From an uncultured Paracoccaceae bacterium (GTDB taxonomy: Bacteria; Pseudomonadota; Alphaproteobacteria; Rhodobacterales; Rhodobacteraceae): DNA of 64,000 nt. The position numbers were made by a program, and so were the translations under genes. A model generated the notes under the pieces. The model did not search any database. It worked only from the letters and a program-made list of their open reading frames with translations, and was not told where the DNA came from. Of the stretch, positions 1 through 8,422 are shown piece after piece; the stretch's first letter is position 1; every line of letters begins with the position of its first letter. The stretch spans positions 62,001 through 126,000 of the forward strand of contig CAJJAR010000006.1 of assembly GCA_905182105.1 (NCBI GenBank). Direction: 5' to 3'.

Positions 1-1379
1 TGGTTGGTCTTGGTATCTCATTTGTGTTTGTGGTGCTTGCCAGTCTTTTGGCAACTGTCTTCTTTGGTCAGTCCAATAACACCTTCATCGTAATTATTGC
101 CGCTGGTATTGGTGCCTACATGGCGTTGAACATTGGTGCGAACGATGTGGCTAACAATATGGGTCCAGCCGTTGGGGCGAACGCCCTGTCGATGGGTGCC
201 GCAATTGCGATTGCTGCTGTGTTTGAAAGCATGGGCGCATTGTTGGCGGGGGGCGATGTTGTGTCGACCATCGCTAAAGGCATCATTGCACCTGAAAGCA
301 TGCAAACCTCAGCGATCTTTATCTGGGCAATGTTAGCAGCGCTTTTATCAGCTGCCCTTTGGGTGAACTTAGCAACATGGGTTGGCGCACCGGTTTCCAC
401 GACGCACTCTGTTGTGGGCGGTGTGATGGGTGCTGGTATCGCTGCTGCAGGTTTTGCAGCTGTGAACTGGCCGACCATGTCCAAGATCGCTGCCAGCTGG
501 GTGATTTCCCCAGTACTTGGCGGCGCAATCGCCGCTGGTTTCTTGTGGTTTATTAAATCTCGCATCGTTTACCAAGACGACAAAATCTCTGCGGCGAAAC
601 GCTGGGTTCCAGTTTTGGTTGGCATCATGGGTGGTGCTTTCTCAACGTACCTTGCGATGAAAGGTCTGAAGAAGATCATCAAGATCGATCTATCAACTGC
701 CCTGACTGTTGGCCTCGTGCTTGGCATCATTATTTGGTTGGTCATGATCCCGGTAATCCGCAAACAGGCTGAAGGCCTTGAAAACCGTAACAAATCGTTA
801 AAGGTTTTGTTTGGTATTCCACTCGTTGTTTCTGCTGCTTTGCTTAGCTTTGCACACGGTGCCAACGATGTTGCGAATGCAGTTGGTCCATTGGCTGCGA
901 TCGTTCAAGCATCTCAATCAGGCGATTTCACGGCTGATGTTTCTATCCCGCTTTGGGTTATGGTTATTGGTGCGATGGGTATTTCCTTTGGTTTGTTCCT
1001 ATTTGGTCCAAAACTGATCCGTATGGTTGGTGGCCAGATTACCAAACTAAATCCGATGCGCGCTTACTGTGTGGCCTTGTCTGCTGCGATTACTGTTATC
1101 GTTGCCAGTTGGTTGGGCCTGCCAGTTAGCTCGACCCACATTGCTGTTGGTGGTGTGTTTGGTGTTGGCTTCTTCCGTGAGTGGGACGCATCACGCCGCA
1201 TGAAACGTGCACGTGTTGAAGCAAACCTTCCAGAGCTAAGCTCAGATGAGCGCAGCCGCCGTAAACTTGTGCGTCGTTCGCACTTCCTGACAATCATCGC
1301 TGCATGGGTCATCACAGTGCCTGCTGCTGCGATCTTATCGGCGGCATTATTCTTGGTGGTTAGCACAATCGCTGGCTAA
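1..1379 (+). CDS. pit: inorganic phosphate transporter, PiT family (5' end cut by window edge)
   Basis: This is a polytopic inner-membrane protein of the PiT (Pfam PHO4) family, which imports phosphate by cation symport. The two family signature repeats are visible: GANDVANN early in the visible part and HGANDVANAVGP about 240 residues later. They sit in two homologous hydrophobic halves separated by a more charged loop. A basic segment near the C-terminus (ASRRMKRARVEAN) precedes the last helix. The frame is open back to base 3, so the GTG at 24 is unlikely to be the true start and the N-terminus lies outside the window. A hairpin just downstream probably ends the transcript. Family assignment is secure; whether the coupling ion is H+ or Na+ cannot be told. 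Confidence 0.93.
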   Translation, partial: VGLGISFVFVVLASLLATVFFGQSNNTFIVIIAAGIGAYMALNIGANDVANNMGPAVGANALSMGAAIAIAAVFESMGALLAGGDVVSTIAKGIIAPESMQTSAIFIWAMLAALLSAALWVNLATWVGAPVSTTHSVVGGVMGAGIAAAGFAAVNWPTMSKIAASWVISPVLGGAIAAGFLWFIKSRIVYQDDKISAAKRWVPVLVGIMGGAFSTYLAMKGLKKIIKIDLSTALTVGLVLGIIIWLVMIPVIRKQAEGLENRNKSLKVLFGIPLVVSAALLSFAHGANDVANAVGPLAAIVQASQSGDFTADVSIPLWVMVIGAMGISFGLFLFGPKLIRMVGGQITKLNPMRAYCVALSAAITVIVASWLGLPVSSTHIAVGGVFGVGFFREWDASRRMKRARVEANLPELSSDERSRRKLVRRSHFLTIIAAWVITVPAAAILSAALFLVVSTIAG

Positions 1380-1399
1380 TCACCTTAGGTTAAATGACA

Positions 1400-1440
1400 A
1401 AACGGGCAGGGGATCAAATGATCTGCTGCCCGGTTTCGTT
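1400..1440. terminator. bidirectional hairpin terminator between convergent genes
   Basis: The inverted repeat CGGGCAG (1403-1409) / CTGCCCG (1426-1432) extends inward through GGATC/GATCT to a small AAAT loop. It is flanked by A-rich and T-rich tracts on the two sides. It lies between the convergent phosphate transporter and DMT transporter genes and probably serves both. Confidence 0.7.
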
Positions 1441-1455
1441 TGTCTGGAGGGGCGG

Positions 1456-2454
1456 TTACTTGTTCGCCCTATCCTCTGCGGCCAGTGCATCGCGACGACG
1501 CTGACGGCGCAGCATATGCCCCACACGGACCGACATAACGTGGCCTGCGCGTGTGCGGGTTTTCAGCACGGGTGTGTTCTCTGATGCATCGCTCGTAGCT
1601 TCGCGTTTCAGAATGTAGATACCGGATAGCACAATCACGGCTGTACCGAGATAGGTTTGCCACTCCGGCGTCTCTGCAAAGATGAAAAACCCAAACAAGG
1701 TGGCCCAGATAATTTGTGAATACTGCATTGGCGCCACGATGATCGCGTCTGTGCGCGTATAGGCGGCCACGAGCAGCCACATAGCCGTCAGCACCAGCAA
1801 AGTATCAATGGCGAACAGCCCAAGGTCTGCCAACGGGATTTGAACGTAGACAAAGGGCAGCAACAGTGCGGTGATGAACAGGTTGGACATCATGGGATAG
1901 ATCATCATCACAACTCCGCGTTCGTCCGCGCCGATCTTGCGGGTGATGATGGATACAAATGCACCTGCACAGGCCGCCGTGATCGCCGCGATATGGCCCG
2001 TTGAAAATTCAGCAGAGCCCGGGCGGATCACGATCAGGACCCCGATCAATCCTACCACAATAGCCAGTCCACGGCGCAGTCGCACCACTTCGCCTAGCAT
2101 AGGGATCGCCAGAACGGTGATGATGAGTGGAGAGGCAAAGATGAACGCGTAAAATTGCGACAGCGGCAGAGCGGTCACAGCGTAAAACGCACAGAGTGCT
2201 GCAGCCACGCCAACAATGCTGCGGATGGTCATCCAGTAGGGGTGTTTGGGGTGGATTGTGTCAGGTTTTTGATCACTCATCATCACAAGTGTGAGGATTG
2301 GAAAGCTAAGAAGGGCTGTAATAAACACCACTTGGAACGGGGAATAGGTGGCCCCTAATTTCTTGACAATCACGTCATGGGTGGAAAAGACAGCAAAAGC
2401 GGCCAGTGCCATCAAGGCACCTGCTGCGTTGTTTGAAAGGGTAGGAAAGCGCAT
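1456..2454 (-). CDS. EamA-family (DMT superfamily) transporter
   Basis: The 332-residue integral membrane protein has about ten hydrophobic segments in two EamA repeats. The first repeat begins at MALAAFAVFSTHDVIVKKLG and the second around residue 150. This is the usual length and architecture for drug/metabolite exporters of the inner membrane. The substrate cannot be inferred. The last 40 residues are a basic, non-membrane tail rich in Arg (RRQRRRDALAAEDR), which should be cytoplasmic. It is convergent with the phosphate transporter and divergent from fabF, so it is probably monocistronic. Confidence 0.88.
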   Translation of the reverse strand: MRFPTLSNNAAGALMALAAFAVFSTHDVIVKKLGATYSPFQVVFITALLSFPILTLVMMSDQKPDTIHPKHPYWMTIRSIVGVAAALCAFYAVTALPLSQFYAFIFASPLIITVLAIPMLGEVVRLRRGLAIVVGLIGVLIVIRPGSAEFSTGHIAAITAACAGAFVSIITRKIGADERGVVMMIYPMMSNLFITALLLPFVYVQIPLADLGLFAIDTLLVLTAMWLLVAAYTRTDAIIVAPMQYSQIIWATLFGFFIFAETPEWQTYLGTAVIVLSGIYILKREATSDASENTPVLKTRTRAGHVMSVRVGHMLRRQRRRDALAAEDRANK

Positions 2455-2618
2455 CAGGTTTGTCCTGTTTAGGTGTGTTATTTCATCGGTAGCACAGGCT
2501 CAGACAGGATCAAGGTGCAGAATGGGCAATAGCTTGTCTTGGTCCTCCAACCTACCCTTGAAATGAGGGGGCAAGCCAAGGTATGAGCAAGGCAACAAAT
2601 TCTTAAAGGGCAGAGCAT

Positions 2619-3878
2619 ATGCGCAGAGTCGTCGTAACAGGTTTAGGTTTGGTCACACCGCTGGCTGATGGTGTCGAAGAAAGCTGGAGCCGCATTCTAG
2701 ACGGCAAATCCGGCGCTGGACCGATTACCGGTTTTGACACAACGGGCCTTGTCACAACGTATGCCTGCGAAGTTCCTTTGGGCGACGGCACGGACGGCAC
2801 ATTTAATGCTGACACTTACATGTTGCCAAAAGAGCAGCGCAAAGTTGATACATTTATTCAATTCGGTTTGGCTGCGGCCCAACAAGCGGTTGAAGACTCT
2901 GGCTGGACGCCGACAGAAAATGACGATCTAGAGCGCACAGGCGTTTTGATCGGTTCTGGTATCGGTGGATTGAACTCTATCGCCAACACAGCTGTGTTGA
3001 TGGAAGAAAAAGGCCCACGCCGCGTCAGCCCGTTTTTTGTACCCGGTGCATTGATCAATCTGATCTCTGGCCAAGTGTCTATCAAATACGGCTTCAAGGG
3101 TCCGAACCACTCAGTTGTGACCGCATGTTCCACTGGTGCGCATGCGATTGGTGATGCGTCCCGTTTGATCATGTTCGGTGATGCGGATGTTATGGTTGCT
3201 GGTGGTGCCGAAGCTGCGATTTGTAAAATTGGTATCGCGGGCTTTAACGCCTGTAAGGCGCTGTCCACTAAGGGTGTGGATGATCCGCAAAAAGCCAGCC
3301 GTCCATATGACTCTGACCGTGATGGTTTCGTCATGGGCGAAGGTGCGGGTGTTGTTATTCTTGAAGAATACGAACATGCCAAAGCGCGTGGCGCGAAAAT
3401 CTATGCCGAAGTTCTGGGTTACGGCCTTTCAGGCGATGCATACCACATCACAGCCCCATCAGAGACCGGTGAGGGCGGCGAGCGTTCCATGCGCGCAGCA
3501 TTGCGCAATGCGGGCCTAGAGCCATCAGATATCGACTATATCAATGCACACGGCACCTCCACGATGGCTGATACTATTGAGCTGGGCGCGGTTGAACGGA
3601 TGTTGGGCGATCACGCTGAAAACGTGACCATGTCCTCCACCAAGTCCTCAACAGGTCACTTGTTGGGTGCGGCTGGCGCGATCGAAGCGATCTTTAGCGT
3701 TCTTGCAATCCGCGACTCTGTTTGCCCACCAACGATTAACTTGGACAATCCAGAGGTTGAGACCAAGATCGATCTAGCAGCCAACAAAAAGGTCAAGCGC
3801 GAAGTTAAAGTCGCCTTGTCCAACTCCTTCGGCTTTGGTGGCACGAACGCTTCTGTTATCTTTGGGAAAGTCGACTGA
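2619..3878 (+). CDS. fabF: beta-ketoacyl-ACP synthase II
   Basis: This enzyme condenses malonyl-ACP with acyl-ACP in type II fatty-acid elongation in the cytosol. The 419 residues match the family length. The thiolase-fold catalytic triad is visible as Cys170 (VTACSTGAHAIG), His311 (NAHGTSTMAD) and His348 (KSSTGHLLGAAGA), and the Gly-rich C-terminus SFGFGGTNAS is also present. An AAGGG Shine-Dalgarno lies just before the ATG. The stop overlaps the mltG start (TGATG), so the two are translationally coupled. An acpP gene, which often precedes fabF, is not found immediately upstream here. Confidence 0.97.
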   Translation: MRRVVVTGLGLVTPLADGVEESWSRILDGKSGAGPITGFDTTGLVTTYACEVPLGDGTDGTFNADTYMLPKEQRKVDTFIQFGLAAAQQAVEDSGWTPTENDDLERTGVLIGSGIGGLNSIANTAVLMEEKGPRRVSPFFVPGALINLISGQVSIKYGFKGPNHSVVTACSTGAHAIGDASRLIMFGDADVMVAGGAEAAICKIGIAGFNACKALSTKGVDDPQKASRPYDSDRDGFVMGEGAGVVILEEYEHAKARGAKIYAEVLGYGLSGDAYHITAPSETGEGGERSMRAALRNAGLEPSDIDYINAHGTSTMADTIELGAVERMLGDHAENVTMSSTKSSTGHLLGAAGAIEAIFSVLAIRDSVCPPTINLDNPEVETKIDLAANKKVKREVKVALSNSFGFGGTNASVIFGKVD

Positions 3879-5041
3879 TGTGGCGAAATATTGCGTCTAA
3901 CGCAGTAACATTCTTGGTGGTTGCCCTGTTCTTGCTGGGCGGCCTGATAGCATGGGGCAAAACCCAATACACGACTGCAGGTCCATTGGATGAGGCGATC
4001 TGCCTGCAAGTTGATCGTGGATCAAACATGAAGCGCGTTAGCGTTGATTTGGCTGAGCAAGGGGCTGTGTCCTCTGCTGGGATGTTCCGCGTGGGTGCTG
4101 ATTACGCCGATAAAACAGGCTTATTGAAGGCTGGCAGCTATTTGGTTGAGGGCGGCACCTCTATGGAGCAGATCGTTGATCTGGTCACCAAAGGCGGTGC
4201 AAGCACCTGTGGCACCGAGGTTGTGTACCGTATCGGGATCAACCGTGTTGGCGTGCAAGTGCGCGAACTTGATCCAGCAACGGGTCGTTACGTTGAAAAA
4301 GTACAGTTCAACCCTGCAACGGATGACGCCCCAAGCGCATATGCAGCTGTCAAAGACAAAGCTGACACACGTTTCCGCGTGGCATTGGCTGAGGGCGTGA
4401 CCAGCTGGCAGGTTGTGGTCAGCCTCAAAAGCATGGACGTTTTGAAGGGTAATGTGGCTGAAGTTCCGGCCGAGGGCACATTGGGTCCAGACAGCTATGA
4501 AGTGAAACTGGGCGATGATCGTGCGGGCCTATTGGCGCGTATGCAAGATCAACAGGCACGGTGGATTGCCGATGCATGGGAAGGGCGCAACAGCGCTGTT
4601 CCGGTTGATAGCCCTGAGGAATTGCTGATCCTTGCGTCGTTGATCGAAAAAGAGACTGGCGTGGCCCGTGAACGTGAACAGGTCGCCAGCGTCTTTGTGA
4701 ACCGTTTAAACAAGAACATGCGCCTACAAACCGACCCGACTGTGATCTATGGGATCACAAAGGGCGAGGGCAACTTGGGCCGTGGTTTGCGCCGCTCTGA
4801 ACTGCGCGCGGAGACGCTGTGGAACACCTATGTGATCCCTGCGTTGCCACCAACGCCAATCGCCAACCCTGGCCGCGCCAGCTTGCTTGCTGCAGCCAAC
4901 CCTGATGAAACGCCCTATATCTTCTTCGTCGCAGACGGCACAGGCGGCCACGCCTTTGCGGTCACGCTGGAAGAGCACAATCGAAACGTCGCCAAGTGGC
5001 GCAAGATTGAAGCTGAGAAGAAGGCGGCGGAGGGCAATTGA
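3878..5041 (+). CDS. mltG: endolytic murein transglycosylase MltG
   Basis: This is an inner-membrane lytic transglycosylase that cuts nascent peptidoglycan strands and sets glycan length (YceG-like family). The 387 residues begin with a single transmembrane anchor (VTFLVVALFLLGGLIAW). The periplasmic part carries the signature ASLIEKETGVAREREQV, containing the catalytic Glu, followed by FVNRLNKNMRLQTDPTVIYG and NTYVIPALPPTPIANPG. The fabF-mltG pairing is usual in many alphaproteobacteria. A two-gene toxin/immunity cassette directly follows, 22 nt after the stop. Confidence 0.96.
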   Translation: MWRNIASNAVTFLVVALFLLGGLIAWGKTQYTTAGPLDEAICLQVDRGSNMKRVSVDLAEQGAVSSAGMFRVGADYADKTGLLKAGSYLVEGGTSMEQIVDLVTKGGASTCGTEVVYRIGINRVGVQVRELDPATGRYVEKVQFNPATDDAPSAYAAVKDKADTRFRVALAEGVTSWQVVVSLKSMDVLKGNVAEVPAEGTLGPDSYEVKLGDDRAGLLARMQDQQARWIADAWEGRNSAVPVDSPEELLILASLIEKETGVAREREQVASVFVNRLNKNMRLQTDPTVIYGITKGEGNLGRGLRRSELRAETLWNTYVIPALPPTPIANPGRASLLAAANPDETPYIFFVADGTGGHAFAVTLEEHNRNVAKWRKIEAEKKAAEGN

Positions 5042-5063
5042 TAATGCTAGGTAAAGGTGTGGG

Positions 5064-5738
5064 GTGATCCGGTGCCTTGCCCAGCTTTTGACTACTATGC
5101 TGTTCATCCTGTTGGGGACGGGATTTGCAATCGCCAAGTCCCAAACTCTACTCGACCTCATCTTTTTGCATGCCCAGATCGACATTGTCGCGCAGTACGC
5201 CATGAGTGAGTTTGATACACGCGCACCCCCGAGTGCAGCGCAATATGTTGCGACCACAGGTGGTTTCACTGTCATGCAAGGCAGTTCACTGGTTGTGCAT
5301 GGGCAAGAAGCGGTAGCGGTGTCCTTTGGGTTTGGTGCGGATTTAAACGCTACAAATACGGGAGTGATACCGACTGCAACTGCTTGGACGCAAAATTTGA
5401 GAACCAATATGAACCGCGAAGGTATACGGTTCGATCCTGGTGCGGAAGCGCACCACATTGTAACCAAAAATGATACTCGTGCTGCACGGTCAAGAGAACT
5501 GTTGGGAGAAGCCGGGATGAACATAAGCAGCCCCGAAAATGGGGTTCCACTGCCTGGAACAAGAACGACAGCTAATCCGAACAACAAGGCTGTTCATCGT
5601 GGTGTTGTCATTCATTCAGAGGGTTATTATCGATATGTCGAGCAGGAGTTTCTGGATGCGCCAGTGACACAAAGACTTGCGGTCATTCGTAGAATCGTGG
5701 CTGAACTGGATCGCTGCGACATTAACTGGACTGACTGA
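5064..5738 (+). CDS. AHH-domain (HNH/Endo VII superfamily) nuclease toxin
   Basis: This predicted protein has 224 residues from a GTG start. Residues 8-25 are hydrophobic and could be a signal peptide or membrane anchor. The C-terminal half carries the AHH nuclease pattern: Ala129-His130-His131 in EAHHIVTKND, an Asn-Gly-Val motif at 159-161 (PENGVPLPG), His178 (KAVHRG) and His184 (VIHSEGYYRYVEQEF). AHH domains are known as C-terminal warheads of polymorphic toxins that attack nucleic acid. Here there is no long delivery region, so it is a short orphan form or carries an unrecognised N-terminal trafficking part. All key residues are present. The stop overlaps the next start (TGATG), giving translational coupling to the Imm11-like gene, as expected for a toxin-immunity pair. 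The fold assignment is fairly firm; secretion and toxicity are inferred. Confidence 0.78.
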   Translation: MIRCLAQLLTTMLFILLGTGFAIAKSQTLLDLIFLHAQIDIVAQYAMSEFDTRAPPSAAQYVATTGGFTVMQGSSLVVHGQEAVAVSFGFGADLNATNTGVIPTATAWTQNLRTNMNREGIRFDPGAEAHHIVTKNDTRAARSRELLGEAGMNISSPENGVPLPGTRTTANPNNKAVHRGVVIHSEGYYRYVEQEFLDAPVTQRLAVIRRIVAELDRCDINWTD

Positions 5739-6290
5739 TGAATTTCTATTGCCTTGGATATGGAAGCTTTAACGGCTGGATAGCAACGCTTGGGCAAACA
5801 CCCGAACAAAAGCTTGATGAGAAGACCGGCAAAGAGGACTTGACAGAGCAACGCCAAGTTGGCGCGTATTTTAGGTCTTGGCGGCCATATGAAGTATGGT
5901 TCACCCAACCAATCTGTCTACATTTCAAGGCTAGAGGCCGAAAACGTCATAATACTGATCGCATTTTCCATAACGCAGTTGGCCCTTTCATATCCGAGCA
6001 TGCGGCTGAGATAATGCGTCCGCTTCTTAAGCGTGAAGGGCACATCTTGCCGCTTGATGCTTGATGTGATGAATAGCGATGAGAGATTTTATCTGTGGTG
6101 GGTGCCTTGGGTCGAGGAATGCGTTGATCTTGGTCGGTCTGAAAAGTTCCTGAATGTCAAGACTGTGAAGCACGACGCATTCAATGGAGGCAAAGTTAAA
6201 GGCCTGACGGCGTTTCGACCCATTCAATTTGGTAATAGTACTGATCACAGGTTTGCGTTTGGCAATTTAAGTCTTACATGGCTATTCTAA
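5738..6290 (+). pseudogene. Imm11-like (DUF1629) immunity protein gene, frameshifted by a 7-bp duplication
   Basis: The first frame (5738-6064) gives MNFYCLGYG and ends in RPLLKREGHILPLDA-stop. A second frame (to 6290) continues with VMNSDERFYLWWVP and a tail resembling the Imm11/DUF1629 immunity family, whose members neutralise polymorphic toxins. The two join seamlessly if one copy of the tandem repeat GCTTGAT (6052-6058 and 6059-6065) is removed, giving HILPLDVMNSDERF in one 181-residue frame. A 7-base insertion is exactly a +1 frameshift. The start overlaps the toxin stop. As it stands only a 108-residue truncated product would be made, unless slippage or reversion restores the frame. The family call rests on pattern memory of DUF1629 (charged DGR/KxL blocks are weak), so it is less certain than the frameshift itself. 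Confidence 0.72.
6052..6066 (+). repeat. 7-bp tandem duplication (GCTTGAT x2) that breaks the immunity gene
   Basis: GCTTGAT is repeated exactly twice with no spacer, followed by G. The insertion creates the TGA at 6062-6064. It has the form expected of replication slippage, which is also readily reversible. Confidence 0.9.
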
Positions 6291-6315
6291 GCAAGAACCT
6301 AAAAAGGCTTTTACC

Positions 6316-7128
6316 ATGGCTGATGCACGCACCAACATTCAATCTATCGACCCAGTTTGGGAACAAATCCAAGATGAAGCCCGTCAGGCCGTTTTGGACG
6401 AACCCTTGGTCGGTGGTTTTATTCACGCTTGTATTTTGCACCATAAGTCGCTTGAAAAAGCGCTGTCTTACCGTGTTGCGGCTAAACTGGCGTCTAACGA
6501 GATGTCGATGGTTGTGGTGCGCGAGATTGTGGAAGAGGCCTATGCAGCTGAACCTGCATTAGTTGTTGCGTCACGCGCAGATTTGGTTGCGATCTTTGAA
6601 CGAGATCCAGCCTGCCACCGTCTTTTGCAGCCAATCCTTTATTTTAAAGGCTATCAGGCGATCCAAGCCTACCGCATTGGCCACTATTTGTGGACCCAAG
6701 GGCACAAAGACTTAGCCTATTTCTTTCAAATGCGGGTCTCAGAAATCTTTGGTGTTGATATTCACCCAGCGGCCAAAATTGGCCGTGGGATCATGATTGA
6801 TCACGCGCACTCAATCGTCATCGGTGAAACGGCTGTGGTGGGGGACAACGTCTCCATGCTGCACTCTGTGACCCTTGGTGGGACCGGTAAAGAAGAAGAG
6901 GACCGTCACCCCAAGATCGGCAATGGGGTATTGATTGGGGCAGGTGCAAAGGTTTTGGGCAACATCAGAGTTGGTCATTGCAGCCGTATTGCTGCTGGGT
7001 CTGTTGTTTTGCAGGACGTGCCGGAGTGTAAGACAGTTGCAGGTATTCCGGCGAAGATTGTGGGAGAGGCGGGTTGTGATCAACCGGCGGTATCAATGAA
7101 CCACATGCTGGGTCCAGACGCGAATTAA
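6316..7128 (+). CDS. cysE: serine O-acetyltransferase
   Basis: This enzyme acetylates L-serine with acetyl-CoA to O-acetylserine, the carbon skeleton for cysteine. The 270 residues show the N-terminal helical domain (VWEQIQDEARQAVLDEP) and a left-handed beta-helix of hexapeptide repeats from about residue 150 (DIHPAAKIGRGIMIDHAHSI). The catalytic His lies in the DHAHSIVIGET motif and the GGTGKEEEDRHPKIG loop is typical of the family. The tail ends in N rather than the usual Ile that inserts into cysteine synthase. It may be read through from the upstream fabF operon, 25 nt after the immunity gene frame, and it ends at a strong hairpin. Confidence 0.96.
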   Translation: MADARTNIQSIDPVWEQIQDEARQAVLDEPLVGGFIHACILHHKSLEKALSYRVAAKLASNEMSMVVVREIVEEAYAAEPALVVASRADLVAIFERDPACHRLLQPILYFKGYQAIQAYRIGHYLWTQGHKDLAYFFQMRVSEIFGVDIHPAAKIGRGIMIDHAHSIVIGETAVVGDNVSMLHSVTLGGTGKEEEDRHPKIGNGVLIGAGAKVLGNIRVGHCSRIAAGSVVLQDVPECKTVAGIPAKIVGEAGCDQPAVSMNHMLGPDAN

Positions 7129-7146
7129 TTAACTGATAGTGTTAAA

Positions 7147-7179
7147 AATGGCGCGGCAGGTCATTCCTGCCGCGCCATT
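7147..7179. terminator. strong bidirectional terminator between cysE and pdhC
   Basis: A perfect 14-bp stem, AATGGCGCGGCAGG (7147-7160) with CCTGCCGCGCCATT (7166-7179), encloses a 5-nt loop. It is preceded by an A-tract, so it works best for the minus-strand pdh transcript and can also serve cysE. Confidence 0.88.
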
Positions 7180-7183
7180 CTAT

Positions 7184-8410
7184 TTAGGCTAGCATGCCCA
7201 TAGGGTTTTCAAGGTTGTCGACAATTGCGTTCAGCAATAGCGCACCCAAGGCACCGTCAATTACACGGTGATCAACAGACAGTGTCACGGACATCACGGT
7301 TGCAACTATTAGGTCGCCATCCGGTCCAACAATGGCTTTCTTCTTGCCCGCACCAACGGCCAAGATTGCGCCATGTGGTGGGTTGATTACCGCATCAAAG
7401 TTGTCGATGCCAAACATGCCCAAGTTAGAGATAGCGAAGCTGCCACCTTGGTATTCATGTGGGGCCAGTTTGCGATCTTTGGCGCGTGTTGCAAGGTCTT
7501 TCATTTCTGCGGAAAGTGCAGAAAGTGATTTAACTTCAGCGTCTTTAAGAACTGGAGTGAACAAGCCACCTTCGATGGCTACGGCCACAGCAACGTCTGA
7601 TGGCTTGAGGTTGAACACACGATCACCAGCCCAAACCGCATTCGCATCAGGCACAGATTGCAGCGCCAAAGCACAGGCTTTGATAATGAAATCATTGATC
7701 GATAGTTTGACGTCACGCGCAGCAAGCTGCTTGTTCAATTCACCACGGAACGAGAGCAGCGCATCAAGGTTGATGTCACGGCGCAGGTAGAAGTGTGGTA
7801 CAGTTTGTTTGGCTTCTGTCAGGCGTGCCGCGATTGTTTTGCGCATGCCGTTCAATGAGATTTCGGTGTATTCGCGATCTGCGTACATTTTAGCAACGGC
7901 TTCGGCTGATGCACTTGCTGGCATTGCAGCGGCAGTTGGTGCTGCGGCAGAAACGGCTGCTGGTGCAGCGCTTGCGCCTTCAACGTCAGCTTTGACGATG
8001 CGACCACGTGGGCCGGAGCCGGACATAGTTTTCAGATCGATGCCTTTGTCTGCAGCGATGCGACGAGCCAAAGGTGAGGCAAATACGCGATTTCCGTCTT
8101 TGGCTGCCGGAGCGGCAGGCGCAGCGGCTGGTGTTGCTGCTGACGCAGAGATGTCACCGGCGCTTTCGCCATCTTCCAAAAGAACAGCGATGACGGCATT
8201 TACTTTAACACCTTCAGTGCCTTCAGCGATCATGATTTTGCTGATAACGCCTTCATCAACTGCTTCAAACTCCATCGTCGCCTTGTCGGTTTCGATTTCA
8301 GCGAGTAGATCGCCAGAGGATACAATGTCACCTTCTTTAACCAACCATTTGGTAAGTGTGCCTTCTTCCATGGTTGGTGAGAGTGCGGGCATGAGAATTT
8401 CGATTGGCAT
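7184..8410 (-). CDS. pdhC: pyruvate dehydrogenase E2, dihydrolipoamide acetyltransferase
   Basis: This is the core of the pyruvate dehydrogenase complex and transfers the acetyl group from lipoyl to CoA. Of 408 residues, 1-80 form one lipoyl domain with the lipoylated Lys in [12 protein letters not shown]. An Ala/Pro linker follows, then a peripheral-subunit-binding domain ([18 protein letters not shown], about 108-140), a second linker, and the catalytic domain from about 180 ending in the active-site motif [13 protein letters not shown]. It is the last gene of pdhA-pdhB-pdhC, 12 nt after pdhB, and ends close to a strong terminator. Confidence 0.97.
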   Translation of the reverse strand: MPIEILMPALSPTMEEGTLTKWLVKEGDIVSSGDLLAEIETDKATMEFEAVDEGVISKIMIAEGTEGVKVNAVIAVLLEDGESAGDISASAATPAAAPAAPAAKDGNRVFASPLARRIAADKGIDLKTMSGSGPRGRIVKADVEGASAAPAAVSAAAPTAAAMPASASAEAVAKMYADREYTEISLNGMRKTIAARLTEAKQTVPHFYLRRDINLDALLSFRGELNKQLAARDVKLSINDFIIKACALALQSVPDANAVWAGDRVFNLKPSDVAVAVAIEGGLFTPVLKDAEVKSLSALSAEMKDLATRAKDRKLAPHEYQGGSFAISNLGMFGIDNFDAVINPPHGAILAVGAGKKKAIVGPDGDLIVATVMSVTLSVDHRVIDGALGALLLNAIVDNLENPMGMLA

Positions 8411-8422
8411 GTCTGCAGCTCC

